The notes beneath the pieces were generated by a model. That model had not been told where the DNA came from. It searched no databases and saw only the letters and a list, made by a program, of their open reading frames with translations. A stretch of DNA of 26,860 nucleotides from an uncultured Eubacteriales bacterium (lineage in GTDB: Bacteria; Bacillota; Clostridia; Peptostreptococcales; Anaerovoracaceae): positions 1 through 26,860 of the forward strand of contig CAJTYS010000048.1 in NCBI GenBank assembly GCA_910583765.1, read 5' to 3'. Both the position numbers and the translations under genes were made by a program. Position 1 is the first letter of the stretch; each line of letters opens with the position of its first letter. This document shows positions 1-7,718 of this stretch, one piece after another.

Positions 1-827
1 ACATTTACAATCCGTGGTCCATCGTGAATTATTTGGACACAGGGGAGTTGGGCCTTTATTGGGCCAATTCCAGTTCCAATGACTTGGCAGGAAAGCTGGT
101 TCGAGAAGGCAGTAAGGCGGTGAAACAGGACTTCGAGACGCTGCTGCGGGGCGGAACGGTGGAAAAAGAGATTGACGAGCAGATCGTGTACGCTGAACTG
201 GACGGAGACGAGACAGCCATCTGGAGCTTGCTTTTGGCCAGTGGGTATTTGAAGGTGGCCGACCGAGAAGACGGCCTGGACGAGACACAATACGAATTGG
301 CACTGACTAACAAGGAAGTCCGGCACATGTTCCGTTCCATCGTGCGGGGGTGGTTCCGAAAGGGTTCCAACAGTTACAATGACTTCATAAAGGCGCTGCT
401 TGCCGATGACCTGGAAGCCATGAACGAATACATGAACGATGTCGCCTTGTCCACTTTCAGCAGCTTCGACACGGGGAAAAAACCATCAAACGCCGAACCT
501 GAGCGATTCTATCATGGCTTTGTTCTGGGTTTGATGGTAGAGTTGTCTGGCAGATACACATTGACATCCAATCGGGAGAGCGGATTCGGCAGATACGATG
601 TGATGCTGGAACCGCTGAACATGGAGGATGACGCCATGATTCTGGAATTCAAAGTGTTTCAGCCAAGGAAAGAAAAGAATCTGGAAGACACGGCGCGGGC
701 GGCCCTGGCTCAGATCAAAGAAAAGCGGTATGCCGCGGCGCTGGAAGCCAAAGGCGTTCCGGGGGAAAAGATACGAAAATACGCCTTTGCGTTTGAGGGC
801 AAGCAAGTGTTGATCCAGGAAGGGTGA
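1..827 (+). CDS. AAA-ATPase-like / PD-(D/E)XK nuclease protein, C-terminal part
   Basis: This is the end of a gene that starts left of the window. The frame is open from base 3 (reading IYNPWSIVNYLD) to the stop at 825-827. It belongs to the family with an AAA-type N-terminus (TRPRRFGKT Walker A) and a C-terminal PD-(D/E)XK nuclease fold (DUF1703 type). Only the lid and nuclease parts are present here. The nuclease signature is visible as GRYDV (Asp at 597-599) followed by ILEFKV (Glu at 645-647, Lys at 651-653). Cellular role is not established; genomes often carry many copies. A broken paralogue lies at 22813-23578 in the same orientation, so the two bracket the GRE region. Family assignment is firm; function is unknown. 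Confidence 0.85.
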   Translation, partial: IYNPWSIVNYLDTGELGLYWANSSSNDLAGKLVREGSKAVKQDFETLLRGGTVEKEIDEQIVYAELDGDETAIWSLLLASGYLKVADREDGLDETQYELALTNKEVRHMFRSIVRGWFRKGSNSYNDFIKALLADDLEAMNEYMNDVALSTFSSFDTGKKPSNAEPERFYHGFVLGLMVELSGRYTLTSNRESGFGRYDVMLEPLNMEDDAMILEFKVFQPRKEKNLEDTARAALAQIKEKRYAAALEAKGVPGEKIRKYAFAFEGKQVLIQEG

Positions 828-851
828 CAAGAATAAAACCAGACGCACGAT

Positions 852-883
852 GATAAAAGCCGGCAATTTTGCCGGCTTTTATC
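852..883 (+). terminator. Hairpin terminator after the AAA/nuclease gene
   Basis: A 13-bp perfect stem (852-864 with 871-883) closes an AATTTT loop, 24 bases after the stop at 827. The U-run is contained in the 3' arm (CTTTTAT). The symmetric A/T ends mean it could work in both directions. Confidence 0.75.
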
Positions 884-944
884 GTGGCAGGATTAACCAG
901 TAACAGCTCTGCGGCGAATGCCGGACTCTGAACACAAAACAGGA

Positions 945-973
945 TTGACTGTGGTTGTGGATGGTGATATAAT
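945..973 (+). promoter_or_regulatory. Promoter of the SDR gene
   Basis: TTGACT at 945-950 and TATAAT at 968-973 are separated by 17 bases, a near-consensus housekeeping promoter. It lies about 70 bases upstream of the SDR start at 1046. The leader between them is very A-rich. Confidence 0.8.
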
Positions 974-1045
974 AAATAATATTAAAATATATTTTAAAAT
1001 ACATAAAAATAAAGAAAAACAACAATGCGCAGATAGGAGAGTAAA

Positions 1046-1825
1046 ATGAATTTTAATCATGGAACCGCGATTGTGACAGGCGGAGCAAAAGGCAATGGCT
1101 TGGGAATGGTAGAAGCCCTGGCAGAAAACAATGTGAAGGTAGCTGTGTTCAACCGGCATGACCCCAGGGAAATCGTAGAAAAACTGCGTTCCCAGGGAAA
1201 AGACACCATCGGCTTCGCATGCGACATTGCCGATGACGCAAGAGTCAGAGCCTGCGTGGAAGAAACTTATAAGGTCTTTGGGAGCATTGATATCCTGGTC
1301 AATAACGCTGGCGTGCTGTGCTACAAGCCGCTCCTGGAAATGACGGATGCGGAGCGGGACTATCAGCTGGATGTTAACATTAAAGGCACCTGGAACGTGA
1401 CAAGAGCAGTGCTGCCTCATATGCTGGAAAACAATTATGGAAGGATCGTGACCGTTTCCTCAGTAACAGGAGAATACGTGGCAGATGCGGGCGCAGCGGG
1501 ATACGGCACTAGTAAAGCGGCCTTAGTGGGCTTTGGAAAATGCGTTGCCATGGAGTTCGCGGGAAAAGGGATCACCTCAAATATTATTTGTCCGGGATTT
1601 ATCAGGACCCCTATGGTGGAAAGCATGGCAGCGGAGGCCAACCCGTCTGATCCTGAGGCGGAGCTGTCTTTTTACGGTAAAGGAATACCCATGGGAAGGA
1701 TCGGAAGGCCCAAAGACTTGGGCGCGCTAGTCGCATATCTGTGCAGCGAAGAGTCAGAATTCATGACCGGCACGTCAATCGTCATAGACGGAGGCTGTGT
1801 GCTCCCGGAATCAAAGGTCTTATAG
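1046..1825 (+). CDS. Short-chain dehydrogenase/reductase (SDR)
   Basis: A 259-residue classical SDR, an NAD(P)-dependent oxidoreductase acting on alcohol/ketone groups in the cytoplasm. Visible motifs are the Rossmann TGGAKGNG at residues 11-18, NNAG at 86-89, the catalytic Asn111, Ser138/139, and YGTSK with Tyr153 and Lys157. The end of beta-strand 2 reads FNRHD, and its Arg37 favours NADP(H) over NAD(H). The start is set by AGGAGAG about 5 bases upstream. The gene is followed closely by the first codons of a second SDR, so two SDRs were once in tandem. It lies just before the AraC/GRE1 pair and may handle an alcohol or ketone made by that pathway, but that link is only positional. The substrate cannot be read from the sequence. 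Confidence 0.9.
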   Translation: MNFNHGTAIVTGGAKGNGLGMVEALAENNVKVAVFNRHDPREIVEKLRSQGKDTIGFACDIADDARVRACVEETYKVFGSIDILVNNAGVLCYKPLLEMTDAERDYQLDVNIKGTWNVTRAVLPHMLENNYGRIVTVSSVTGEYVADAGAAGYGTSKAALVGFGKCVAMEFAGKGITSNIICPGFIRTPMVESMAAEANPSDPEAELSFYGKGIPMGRIGRPKDLGALVAYLCSEESEFMTGTSIVIDGGCVLPESKVL

Positions 1826-1875
1826 CAAATGGCAGTGAAAAATACACATAGCGGAAAGCGAAAAAAGGAGGAACC

Positions 1876-1932
1876 ATGATTTCATTAAAAGGAAAAAACG
1901 TGATCATCACAGGTGGAATGACCATGCATTGA
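1876..1932 (+). pseudogene. Truncated start of a second SDR gene
   Basis: An AAAGGAGG ribosome-binding site precedes an ATG at 1876. The 18-codon frame (MISLKGKNVIITGGMTMH) ends at TGA 1930-1932. The LKGKNVIITGG segment is the typical first beta-strand and start of the glycine motif of an SDR. It then breaks off, and a terminator follows within 25 bases. The best explanation is a deletion that removed the rest of a downstream SDR gene and kept its start signals. A functional leader peptide is possible but has no support. Confidence 0.65.
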
Positions 1933-1955
1933 TCACAAAAAACGAGTCACCTGAT

Positions 1956-1997
1956 AAAGGGAGCCGCGCTTGGCATGGAACGCGGGACTCCCTTTTT
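1956..1997 (+). terminator. Terminator between the SDR unit and the AraC gene
   Basis: AAAGGGAG plus CCGCG (1956-1968) pairs with CGCGG plus CTCCCTTT (1981-1995), with a two-base GA bulge in the 3' arm. A T5 run at 1993-1997 follows. It ends the rightward SDR transcript and overlaps the stop of the leftward AraC gene at 1996-1998. Confidence 0.75.
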
Positions 1998-2937
1998 AAA
2001 TATCCTTGGCATGTGAATTGTATATGAATTTCGTCGCATTGAATTGGCCACGGTATTCTTTGGGGGAAATACCGAATTTTTTTTTGAATTGGCTTCCAAA
2101 ATAGCTGGAATTGTTAAAGCCGCTGTCAAAGCCGACCTCAGCGATCGGATCATTCGTTTCAATGAGTCTGGAAGCGGTGCGGGCCAGTCGGTAATCCCTC
2201 AGATAATCAATAGGCGTTTGATCGATCACATCGCGAAAGCATCGGAAGCATTCGCTTTTACTGATGTTGGCGGAATGACAGATATCCTTTATTGTGATTC
2301 CTTTCTCATAATTATCATGTATAAACGAGAGCATGTCCCACATCCTGTTTTGGCGTATCCGAGAATTTGGCGAAGCGGCATTGTCGCCATCAGACAGGGG
2401 CAGGATTTTTAAAAGGCATCTCCATGCGTAACAGATGGTTTCAATGCAATGCAATTCCCAATCGTCCTGAGACACATCAGAAGAGAAGAAATCAAAAAGG
2501 CGGGTTAAAAGCTCGCCCTCGATCGGTTCATCAGGAGAAAAGAAGACTCCGGGCTGATTTGATTGGAGAACAGGGAGGACCGTGTTCTTATAAATCGTTC
2601 CCAGAGGCTGGAAGTTAAAAAACAAATCAGCAAAAGAAAGATTCTTTGATTCCGTGTTTGGGGAAAGAGCTTTCATGTTATGTAATGCTTTTGTGTTGAA
2701 AAAAGCACCTGACCCCTTACCAATGACCCTGGTGATCTTCGTCCCGTTTTCATGTATGGACGCGCATTCCAGCCGTCCGTTCAGCACCACGAGAAATTCC
2801 AGCTCCTTGTGCCAGTGAAAGGGAATTTCATGGTTGATGAGCAGATCGTAATTATCATAGCAGCACCACACGGGAAGAGAATCGGTGATATATCTGACAT
2901 CCTCCATAAAATTTTCATTTAAACGCATCTCGTACAT
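1996..2937 (-). CDS. AraC-family transcriptional regulator with cupin sensor domain
   Basis: A 313-residue regulator. The N-terminal half has a cupin-like sensor (HWHKELEFLVVLNGRLE, about residues 41-57). The C-terminal ~100 residues hold the two AraC helix-turn-helix motifs, including ISKSECFRCFRDVIDQTPIDY, then GFNNSSYFGSQFKKKFGISPKEYR. The start at 2937 follows a strong GGAGGTGA site (2943-2950 on this strand). It is transcribed divergently from GRE1 across about 200 bases, so GRE1 is its most likely target, with a small-molecule inducer that may be the pathway substrate. The ligand is not predictable. Repressor or activator action is undetermined, although most such proteins activate. Confidence 0.92.
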   Translation of the reverse strand: MYEMRLNENFMEDVRYITDSLPVWCCYDNYDLLINHEIPFHWHKELEFLVVLNGRLECASIHENGTKITRVIGKGSGAFFNTKALHNMKALSPNTESKNLSFADLFFNFQPLGTIYKNTVLPVLQSNQPGVFFSPDEPIEGELLTRLFDFFSSDVSQDDWELHCIETICYAWRCLLKILPLSDGDNAASPNSRIRQNRMWDMLSFIHDNYEKGITIKDICHSANISKSECFRCFRDVIDQTPIDYLRDYRLARTASRLIETNDPIAEVGFDSGFNNSSYFGSQFKKKFGISPKEYRGQFNATKFIYNSHAKDI

Positions 2938-2966
2938 AAGTCACCTCCGCTGATCCAGCCACGCCA

Positions 2967-2980
2967 TTGACATGATTATA
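2967..2980. promoter_or_regulatory. Divergent AraC/GRE1 control region (tentative)
   Basis: The 201-base gap between the AraC start (2937) and the GRE1 start (3139) holds TTGACA at 2967-2972 on the plus strand and, overlapping its spacer, TATAAT on the minus strand (2980-2975). Each lacks a convincing partner box at the usual distance, as expected for an activator-dependent divergent region. The rest of the gap is AT-rich leader with no other clear element. Confidence 0.35.
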
Positions 2981-3138
2981 CCACGCTTATGGTAGAAATG
3001 ACACAGTTTGGGAATATATTTATATTTTATGGAATGATAATGATTTTATTGATAGGGATTTCAGATTATGATAAAAGCAGTAAAAGTCATTTCTCATACA
3101 GCTCTGATAAGCTGAATGTTGTTGAAGGGAGTAGCATT

Positions 3139-5580
3139 ATGGAAAACAAATGTGGATGTGGGGCAAATGCGGAAAGCGTAAGCAAAGAAAAATGGACAAA
3201 GGGTTCGACAGAGCGGGTGAACAGGCTGCGAGACGCTTATTGGCGGAACAAGCCGACCATTGACACGGAAAGAGCGGTGGTGTATACCAGGACCTATAAA
3301 GAAAACGAAGCAAAAGACACGATCATCACTAGAGCCATGGCCTTTTACAATTACATGTCAGAGAAAACAGTGAAAATACAGGATGATGAGCTTTTGATCG
3401 GCACTTATGGCAAAAAGCCGCGAGCCGCCATATTGTGCCCGGAGATCTTTATCAAATGGGTAGAGGATGAACTGGACACCATGCAAACGAGACCGCAGGA
3501 TCCATACGTGATCACAGAGAAGGACAAACGGATTCTGCGGGAAGAAGTGATCCCTTACTGGAAAGGCCGCACAATGGAAGATTATTATATTGAAAATCTT
3601 CCGCCTGATGCCAAGTCGATCGCTTTTAACACAGGTGTCGTAATGGGCGAAAATAAATCTCAGGCAGGCGGCGGCGAGTTCGCGGCCGGATACGGCAACA
3701 TTGTTTTTAAAAAAGGGTTCAAGGGAATATATGAAGATTGTAAGAAAAGGCATGATGCTTTGGACCCCGAAGATATATCGACCTACGAACAGAGGCGATT
3801 TTACGAAGCGGTCATGATCATCTGCCGAGCCGCAAAGGTACAGTCCGACAGATACGCCCAGGAAGCCAGACGTCTGGCGGTGGAGACGGAAAATGAAGGG
3901 CGGAAGGCCGAGCTCCTTAAAATCGCCGCGGTTTGCGACAAGGTTCCTTGGGAGCCGCCGACAACGGTTCATGAGGCGTTCCAGAGTATCTGGTTCACAC
4001 AGCTGATGATCTGGACTGAAGAAAACGCGACTGCGTTTACGATTGAGAGGATCGACCAGATCTTGTACCCGTTTTACAAAGCAGATAAAGCTGCGGGACG
4101 GATCGATGATCTGCGTACGCAGGAGCTGTTTGATTGTCTGTGGCTCAAAATATCAGAGATCGTGTACACAATTTCGGAATATGCCTCAGAAATATTTTCG
4201 GGATATCAACCTTACCATGGAGTATCCTGCGGCGGCTGCGATGAGAATTTCAAAGACGCGTCAAACGAGCTGTCCTACATGGTGCTTCAGGCAACGGCCA
4301 ATACGCAGATGCACTGCCCAACTGTCAATGTGCGGGTGAATCAGGATACTTGCGAAGCCTTCATGATGGCCATCGCTGACCTGGTTGAACTGGGGACCGG
4401 CCAGCCGGCCATATTCTTTGATGAAACTGCTTTTGAAATATTGAAGAGAAACGGCGTGGCCCAGGAGGACATCTGGAACTGGTGCGTGGCGGGCTGCGTG
4501 GAACCGCAAATACCGGGCAAAATGAATTGCTGGGTCGAGGGCGCCAGATTTAATTATGCCACGGCCATTGAATGGACGCTGTACAATGGCATGAGCAAAA
4601 TCCTTGGCAGAAGGATTGGATTGGAAACAGGAGATCCCCGAAAGTTTTCCACGTATGAAGAGTTTGAAGCGGCTTGTATCAAGCAGATGGCTCATATGAT
4701 AAAGGCGGCCTGTCAGAGCGCTCAGGTGTGCCAGAGAGCCCATATGCTCAAGCTTCCTACGCCTGTGAGATCAGCTCTCTGCGAGGGCTGCGTGGAAGAA
4801 GCCCGTGACGCGCACGCGGGCGGCGGCAAGTATTATATCGGGCCGGGGATCGAATCCACGGGATTGACTGATCTGGCAGATGGTATGGCCGCGGTCAAAA
4901 AACTTGTCTTTGAAGACAAGGAGATCACCATGGACGAGCTCATAACAGCGCTGGACGCGAATTTTGAAGGGTATGAAGATATCAGACAACTACTGATCAA
5001 CGGGGCGCCAAAGTATGGAAACGATGATGATTATGTGGATTTAATCGCCGCTAAGATGTGCGATTTGTCATGTGACATGTGCGAATCCTATAAGAGCGCG
5101 GTGTCAGATTCTCATTTCCTCAACGGCGTTGTGCCTTCCATATCCAATGTGCCTTGTGGAGCCGCTACATGGGCGCTGCCAACGGGGAGAAAAGCTACGC
5201 TTCCTTTATCAGACGGCATCTCTCCATTCCCGGGATATGATAAGCAGGGGCCGAGTGCGGTGATCAAGACCATCGGAAAGCTGGACCATGTGAAAAACGG
5301 AGTTGGAACCCTGCTGAACATCAAGCTTAGCCCAAGCCTGATCGCTTCTGACAATGACAAGAAAAACTTTATTCAGTTGCTGCGGGCAGAGGCGATGCTG
5401 GGCGGGTATCATGTGCAGTTCAACGTGGTGAGCACTGAAACCTTAAGAAAAGCGCAGGCAAGCCCAGGAGATTACGCGGACCTTTTGGTAAGAGTGGCAG
5501 GATACAGCGCGTATTTCGTGGAATTAAGACCGGATGCGCAGGAAGCGATCATCGCTAGAACAGAAAATAGTGCTTGGTAA
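3139..5580 (+). CDS. Glycyl radical enzyme 1 (putative dehydratase/C-N lyase class)
   Basis: An 813-residue GRE of the PFL/dehydratase superfamily. These enzymes use a stable glycyl radical to form a thiyl radical that attacks the substrate. The active-site loop is WCVAGCVEPQIPGK with Cys453 and Glu455. The Cys-x-Glu pattern marks eliminases/decarboxylases rather than pyruvate formate-lyase, which has Cys-Cys. The glycine loop RVAGYSAYF (Gly788) is intact near the C-terminus. I chose ATG 3139 because AAGGGAG lies 7 bases upstream and it matches GRE4. The frame is open back to 2989, but that stretch is AT-rich leader. The N-terminus has an unusual CGCG cluster (residues 5-8). W-x-E-G-x-R follows the catalytic Cys (Trp465, Glu467, Arg470). 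It has no dedicated activase nearby and probably uses the one at 16376. Substrate unknown. Confidence 0.93.
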   Translation: MENKCGCGANAESVSKEKWTKGSTERVNRLRDAYWRNKPTIDTERAVVYTRTYKENEAKDTIITRAMAFYNYMSEKTVKIQDDELLIGTYGKKPRAAILCPEIFIKWVEDELDTMQTRPQDPYVITEKDKRILREEVIPYWKGRTMEDYYIENLPPDAKSIAFNTGVVMGENKSQAGGGEFAAGYGNIVFKKGFKGIYEDCKKRHDALDPEDISTYEQRRFYEAVMIICRAAKVQSDRYAQEARRLAVETENEGRKAELLKIAAVCDKVPWEPPTTVHEAFQSIWFTQLMIWTEENATAFTIERIDQILYPFYKADKAAGRIDDLRTQELFDCLWLKISEIVYTISEYASEIFSGYQPYHGVSCGGCDENFKDASNELSYMVLQATANTQMHCPTVNVRVNQDTCEAFMMAIADLVELGTGQPAIFFDETAFEILKRNGVAQEDIWNWCVAGCVEPQIPGKMNCWVEGARFNYATAIEWTLYNGMSKILGRRIGLETGDPRKFSTYEEFEAACIKQMAHMIKAACQSAQVCQRAHMLKLPTPVRSALCEGCVEEARDAHAGGGKYYIGPGIESTGLTDLADGMAAVKKLVFEDKEITMDELITALDANFEGYEDIRQLLINGAPKYGNDDDYVDLIAAKMCDLSCDMCESYKSAVSDSHFLNGVVPSISNVPCGAATWALPTGRKATLPLSDGISPFPGYDKQGPSAVIKTIGKLDHVKNGVGTLLNIKLSPSLIASDNDKKNFIQLLRAEAMLGGYHVQFNVVSTETLRKAQASPGDYADLLVRVAGYSAYFVELRPDAQEAIIARTENSAW

Positions 5581-5614
5581 TAAAATTTAATTAATAAATT
5601 AGTAAAAGTAAGAT

Positions 5615-5658
5615 AAAAACCGGTGAAGCTATGGGAAAAACATGGAATGCCGGTTTTT
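5615..5658 (+). terminator. Terminator after GRE1
   Basis: AAAAACCGG (5615-5623) pairs with CCGGTTTTT (5650-5658). A second inner stem (CTATG with CATGG) closes the loop, and further T-runs follow. It separates GRE1 from the transporter unit. Between here and the promoter at 5749 I see only AT-rich sequence. Confidence 0.65.
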
Positions 5659-5748
5659 GCATATTTTTTTGAAAAATTGAAAAGATTATAAATGTTGAAA
5701 TATCAATATTATATCCGTTTTCCGGACTCGTGTGGATAAATTAGCGGG

Positions 5749-5778
5749 TTGACATGAGATGGAGACATCTATTATAAT
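5749..5778 (+). promoter_or_regulatory. Promoter of the small membrane protein/NCS1 unit
   Basis: TTGACA at 5749-5754 and TATAAT at 5773-5778 with an 18-base spacer give consensus boxes. A roughly 110-base AT-rich leader follows before the start at 5889; I recognise no riboswitch in it. Confidence 0.82.
5757..5770. promoter_or_regulatory. Possible operator inside the transporter promoter
   Basis: The inverted repeat AGATG-GAGA-CATCT lies wholly between the -35 and -10 boxes, where a bound repressor would block polymerase. It is short (5-bp arms), so chance is a real alternative. Confidence 0.25.
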
Positions 5779-5888
5779 TAAACTAAACAAAAGTGATATA
5801 TAAAATGTTAACATAAAATAAAAAATATTGCGCAATGATAATATGTCACGATTGTTGCAGTCTGATTCTATAGAAAGGAAAAAATCTA

Positions 5889-6137
5889 ATGAGCGTAGAA
5901 AAAACACTGAGAGAAGAAACGAAGCTGGCAAAAGTCTATGACGTGAAAGCTGATTCCTTCGAGGAATTCTTTGACGCGGAGCTGGAAGAGAGACTACGTG
6001 AAATCGAAGAATATGGCCCCTGGTCAGAAAAGCAGATGACACCCTTTATCAGCCACAAGCAGAATATACCGATGTATGTTATCTTTGGCATTTGCTTTGC
6101 TGCGCATTTGTGGGCTTGGTTCACAGTGCCTCACTAA
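5889..6137 (+). CDS. Small single-span membrane protein next to the NCS1 transporter
   Basis: An 82-residue protein with an AAAGGA ribosome-binding site upstream. The first ~55 residues are hydrophilic and very acidic (SFEEFFDAELEERLREIEEY), probably helical. Residues about 60-80 (PMYVIFGICFAAHLWAWFTV) form one hydrophobic helix rich in aromatics, and the chain ends just after it. I recognise no family. It is the first gene after a strong promoter and lies 43 bases before the NCS1 transporter, suggesting a small accessory subunit, by analogy with small partners seen in some sodium:solute symporters. The coding potential looks real because of the start signals, promoter and clear domain structure. 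The function is inferred from position only. Confidence 0.7.
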   Translation: MSVEKTLREETKLAKVYDVKADSFEEFFDAELEERLREIEEYGPWSEKQMTPFISHKQNIPMYVIFGICFAAHLWAWFTVPH

Positions 6138-6180
6138 TTTGTGTATTTAGTAGTTGTTTATGTATGTTAGGAGTATGGAT

Positions 6181-7649
6181 ATGGAAAAAGGAAAAAAGAC
6201 GGTTTATCATTTAAAAACTCCACAGGGCAGCAGGAGGATCGACCCAGAGCAAAGCAAGCTGCCTATTACACCAAAAGAACATCATTTGGGATATTGGGCT
6301 ATGATGGCTCTGATGACCGCGGGAGCCATCGCTTCGTGGGCATTTGTAACCGGCGGTTCCATCGGGGTGCTGGTGCCGCTAAAATATGGTTTTCCAGCCG
6401 CATTGGTGGGATGTACGGTGACCATCGGTCTGATCGCTTATGGATGTGTTACTTACTGCCGGTTCGGAACGGACATGTCCGTGACCGGGCGTTCCACATG
6501 GGGACACATTGGTGCGCCTGTGATGATCATCGGACTTGGATTCGTATCGACTTATGGATGGGGCTCTCTTCCCATTGTAATGCTTGGCAAGTCCACGTCA
6601 CAGATTTTGCAAGATGTAGGATTCGGGGGGGGGGCGGACTTTTTACAAGTTGGCAGCTCTACTCCTGCATTGCGCTGGCGATCGGCCTGTTGATCACATA
6701 CTACGGGACAACGATCATCGACCAGTTCACTAAGGTGGCCGCTCCGGTCGTTGTGCTCCTAATTATCTTTATCTGTGTAGTGCTTATAAAGGATTTTGGC
6801 TTTAGTGAAAGTGTCAATACTGCGCCAGCAGGCGTGGAAACAACCAGAAGGAACTACATGCTCGCTGTGGAGGTTGCCTGCGGTGTTGGTTTCTCGTGGC
6901 CGTTTCTGTTCTCAGCTTATACGAAACCTGCTTTGTCTGAAAACGCGGCATATACGCCAACTGTCATTGGTTCGGGTGTGATTTGGGCCATCTGCTGCAT
7001 TGCGCCAGCCATCACTAGCGCCTTGACAGGTGAGTCGGATCCGGTCATTGCGCTTTCGCAGATTGGCGGCGGATATGCGATTATCTGGCTGGTTATGCTT
7101 ACGATCGCAAATTTGAGTTCTGTAATGATTAATCCGTATTTCTTGTCATGTTCGCTCAATGCGATGTTTCCAAAACTCAAATGGAGGACATGCGTACTGG
7201 TGCAGTGCCTGTATCTGGTACCGATTTTCTTCCCGATTTTCTATGACAGATTCGGCACGGTCATCAGCTTTATCGGTATTGTGGAAGCCACGGCGGGCTG
7301 CATCTGGGCTTTAGACTACTTCCTAAACAAAAGGATTAATCTCAGGCACTGTTATGCGACAGGAGAGCGCAGAAAGCAGAGCGCTTACTGGTATGTATGC
7401 GGATTCAATCCGTGCACATGGGGCGGCCTGATCGTTGGTTCCGCATTCGGCTTTATACACTATAACCCGTGGACGGGAGCGATCCGGTTTGGCATGCTAT
7501 TTGACTTTTTAGGGGCTATGATCCCGGCGGCCATCGTAGGCACCATCGTATATTTCATTCTTTATACAGCGACTCAGAAAAAATGGAGACAAGCTTTGGA
7601 TATGCATATGACGGTTGAAGAATATGCGAAACAGAAACATATCGCATAA
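6181..7649 (+). pseudogene. NCS1/CodB-like permease, frameshifted at a G10 run
   Basis: Two overlapping frames together encode one ~490-residue, multi-helix transporter of the nucleobase:cation symporter (NCS1, cytosine permease-like) type. The first frame runs from ATG 6181 (AGGAG 7 bases upstream) through several hydrophobic helices to DVGFGGG near 6635. The second frame carries on with GGLFTSWQLY to the stop at 7647-7649. The shift falls exactly in a run of ten G at 6625-6634; eight or eleven G would restore one frame. As written, translation of the first frame ends at 6693, truncating the protein to about a third. The family imports nucleobases, hydantoins and similar N-heterocycles by cation symport. 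The break may be a sequencing error, a phase-variable tract or true decay. The rest of the gene shows no other lesion, so it is at most recently inactivated. Confidence 0.8.
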
Positions 7650-7674
7650 ATGTCCCAGTATGAAATGATATATG

Positions 7675-7709
7675 AAAAACGATGCTTGTTAGATGAAAGC
7701 ATCGTTTTT
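7675..7709. terminator. Bidirectional terminator between NCS1 and ROK genes
   Basis: A perfect 13-bp stem, AAAAACGATGCTT (7675-7687) with AAGCATCGTTTTT (7697-7709), has a 9-base loop. T5 on one side and A5 on the other let it serve both the rightward NCS1 transcript and the leftward ROK transcript ending at 7719. Confidence 0.85.
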
Positions 7710-7718
7710 CTTGTTGTT

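Noticed and set aside
2044..2412. Plus-strand ORF of 122 codons opposite the AraC gene.
   Set aside because: It is a mirror of the AraC coding strand, with no ribosome-binding site and no recognisable domain.
2989..3138. A 50-residue N-terminal extension of GRE1 containing a hydrophobic stretch (FIFYGMIMILLIGI) that could look like a membrane anchor.
   Set aside because: It lies in AT-rich leader sequence and overlaps the presumed promoter region. A good AAGGGAG site precedes ATG 3139, and GRE4 starts at the equivalent place.
6600..6700. Programmed ribosomal frameshifting at the G10 run as the way the NCS1 protein is made.
   Set aside because: There is no downstream pseudoknot that I can see and no precedent in NCS1 carriers. 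Slippage, error or decay are simpler.
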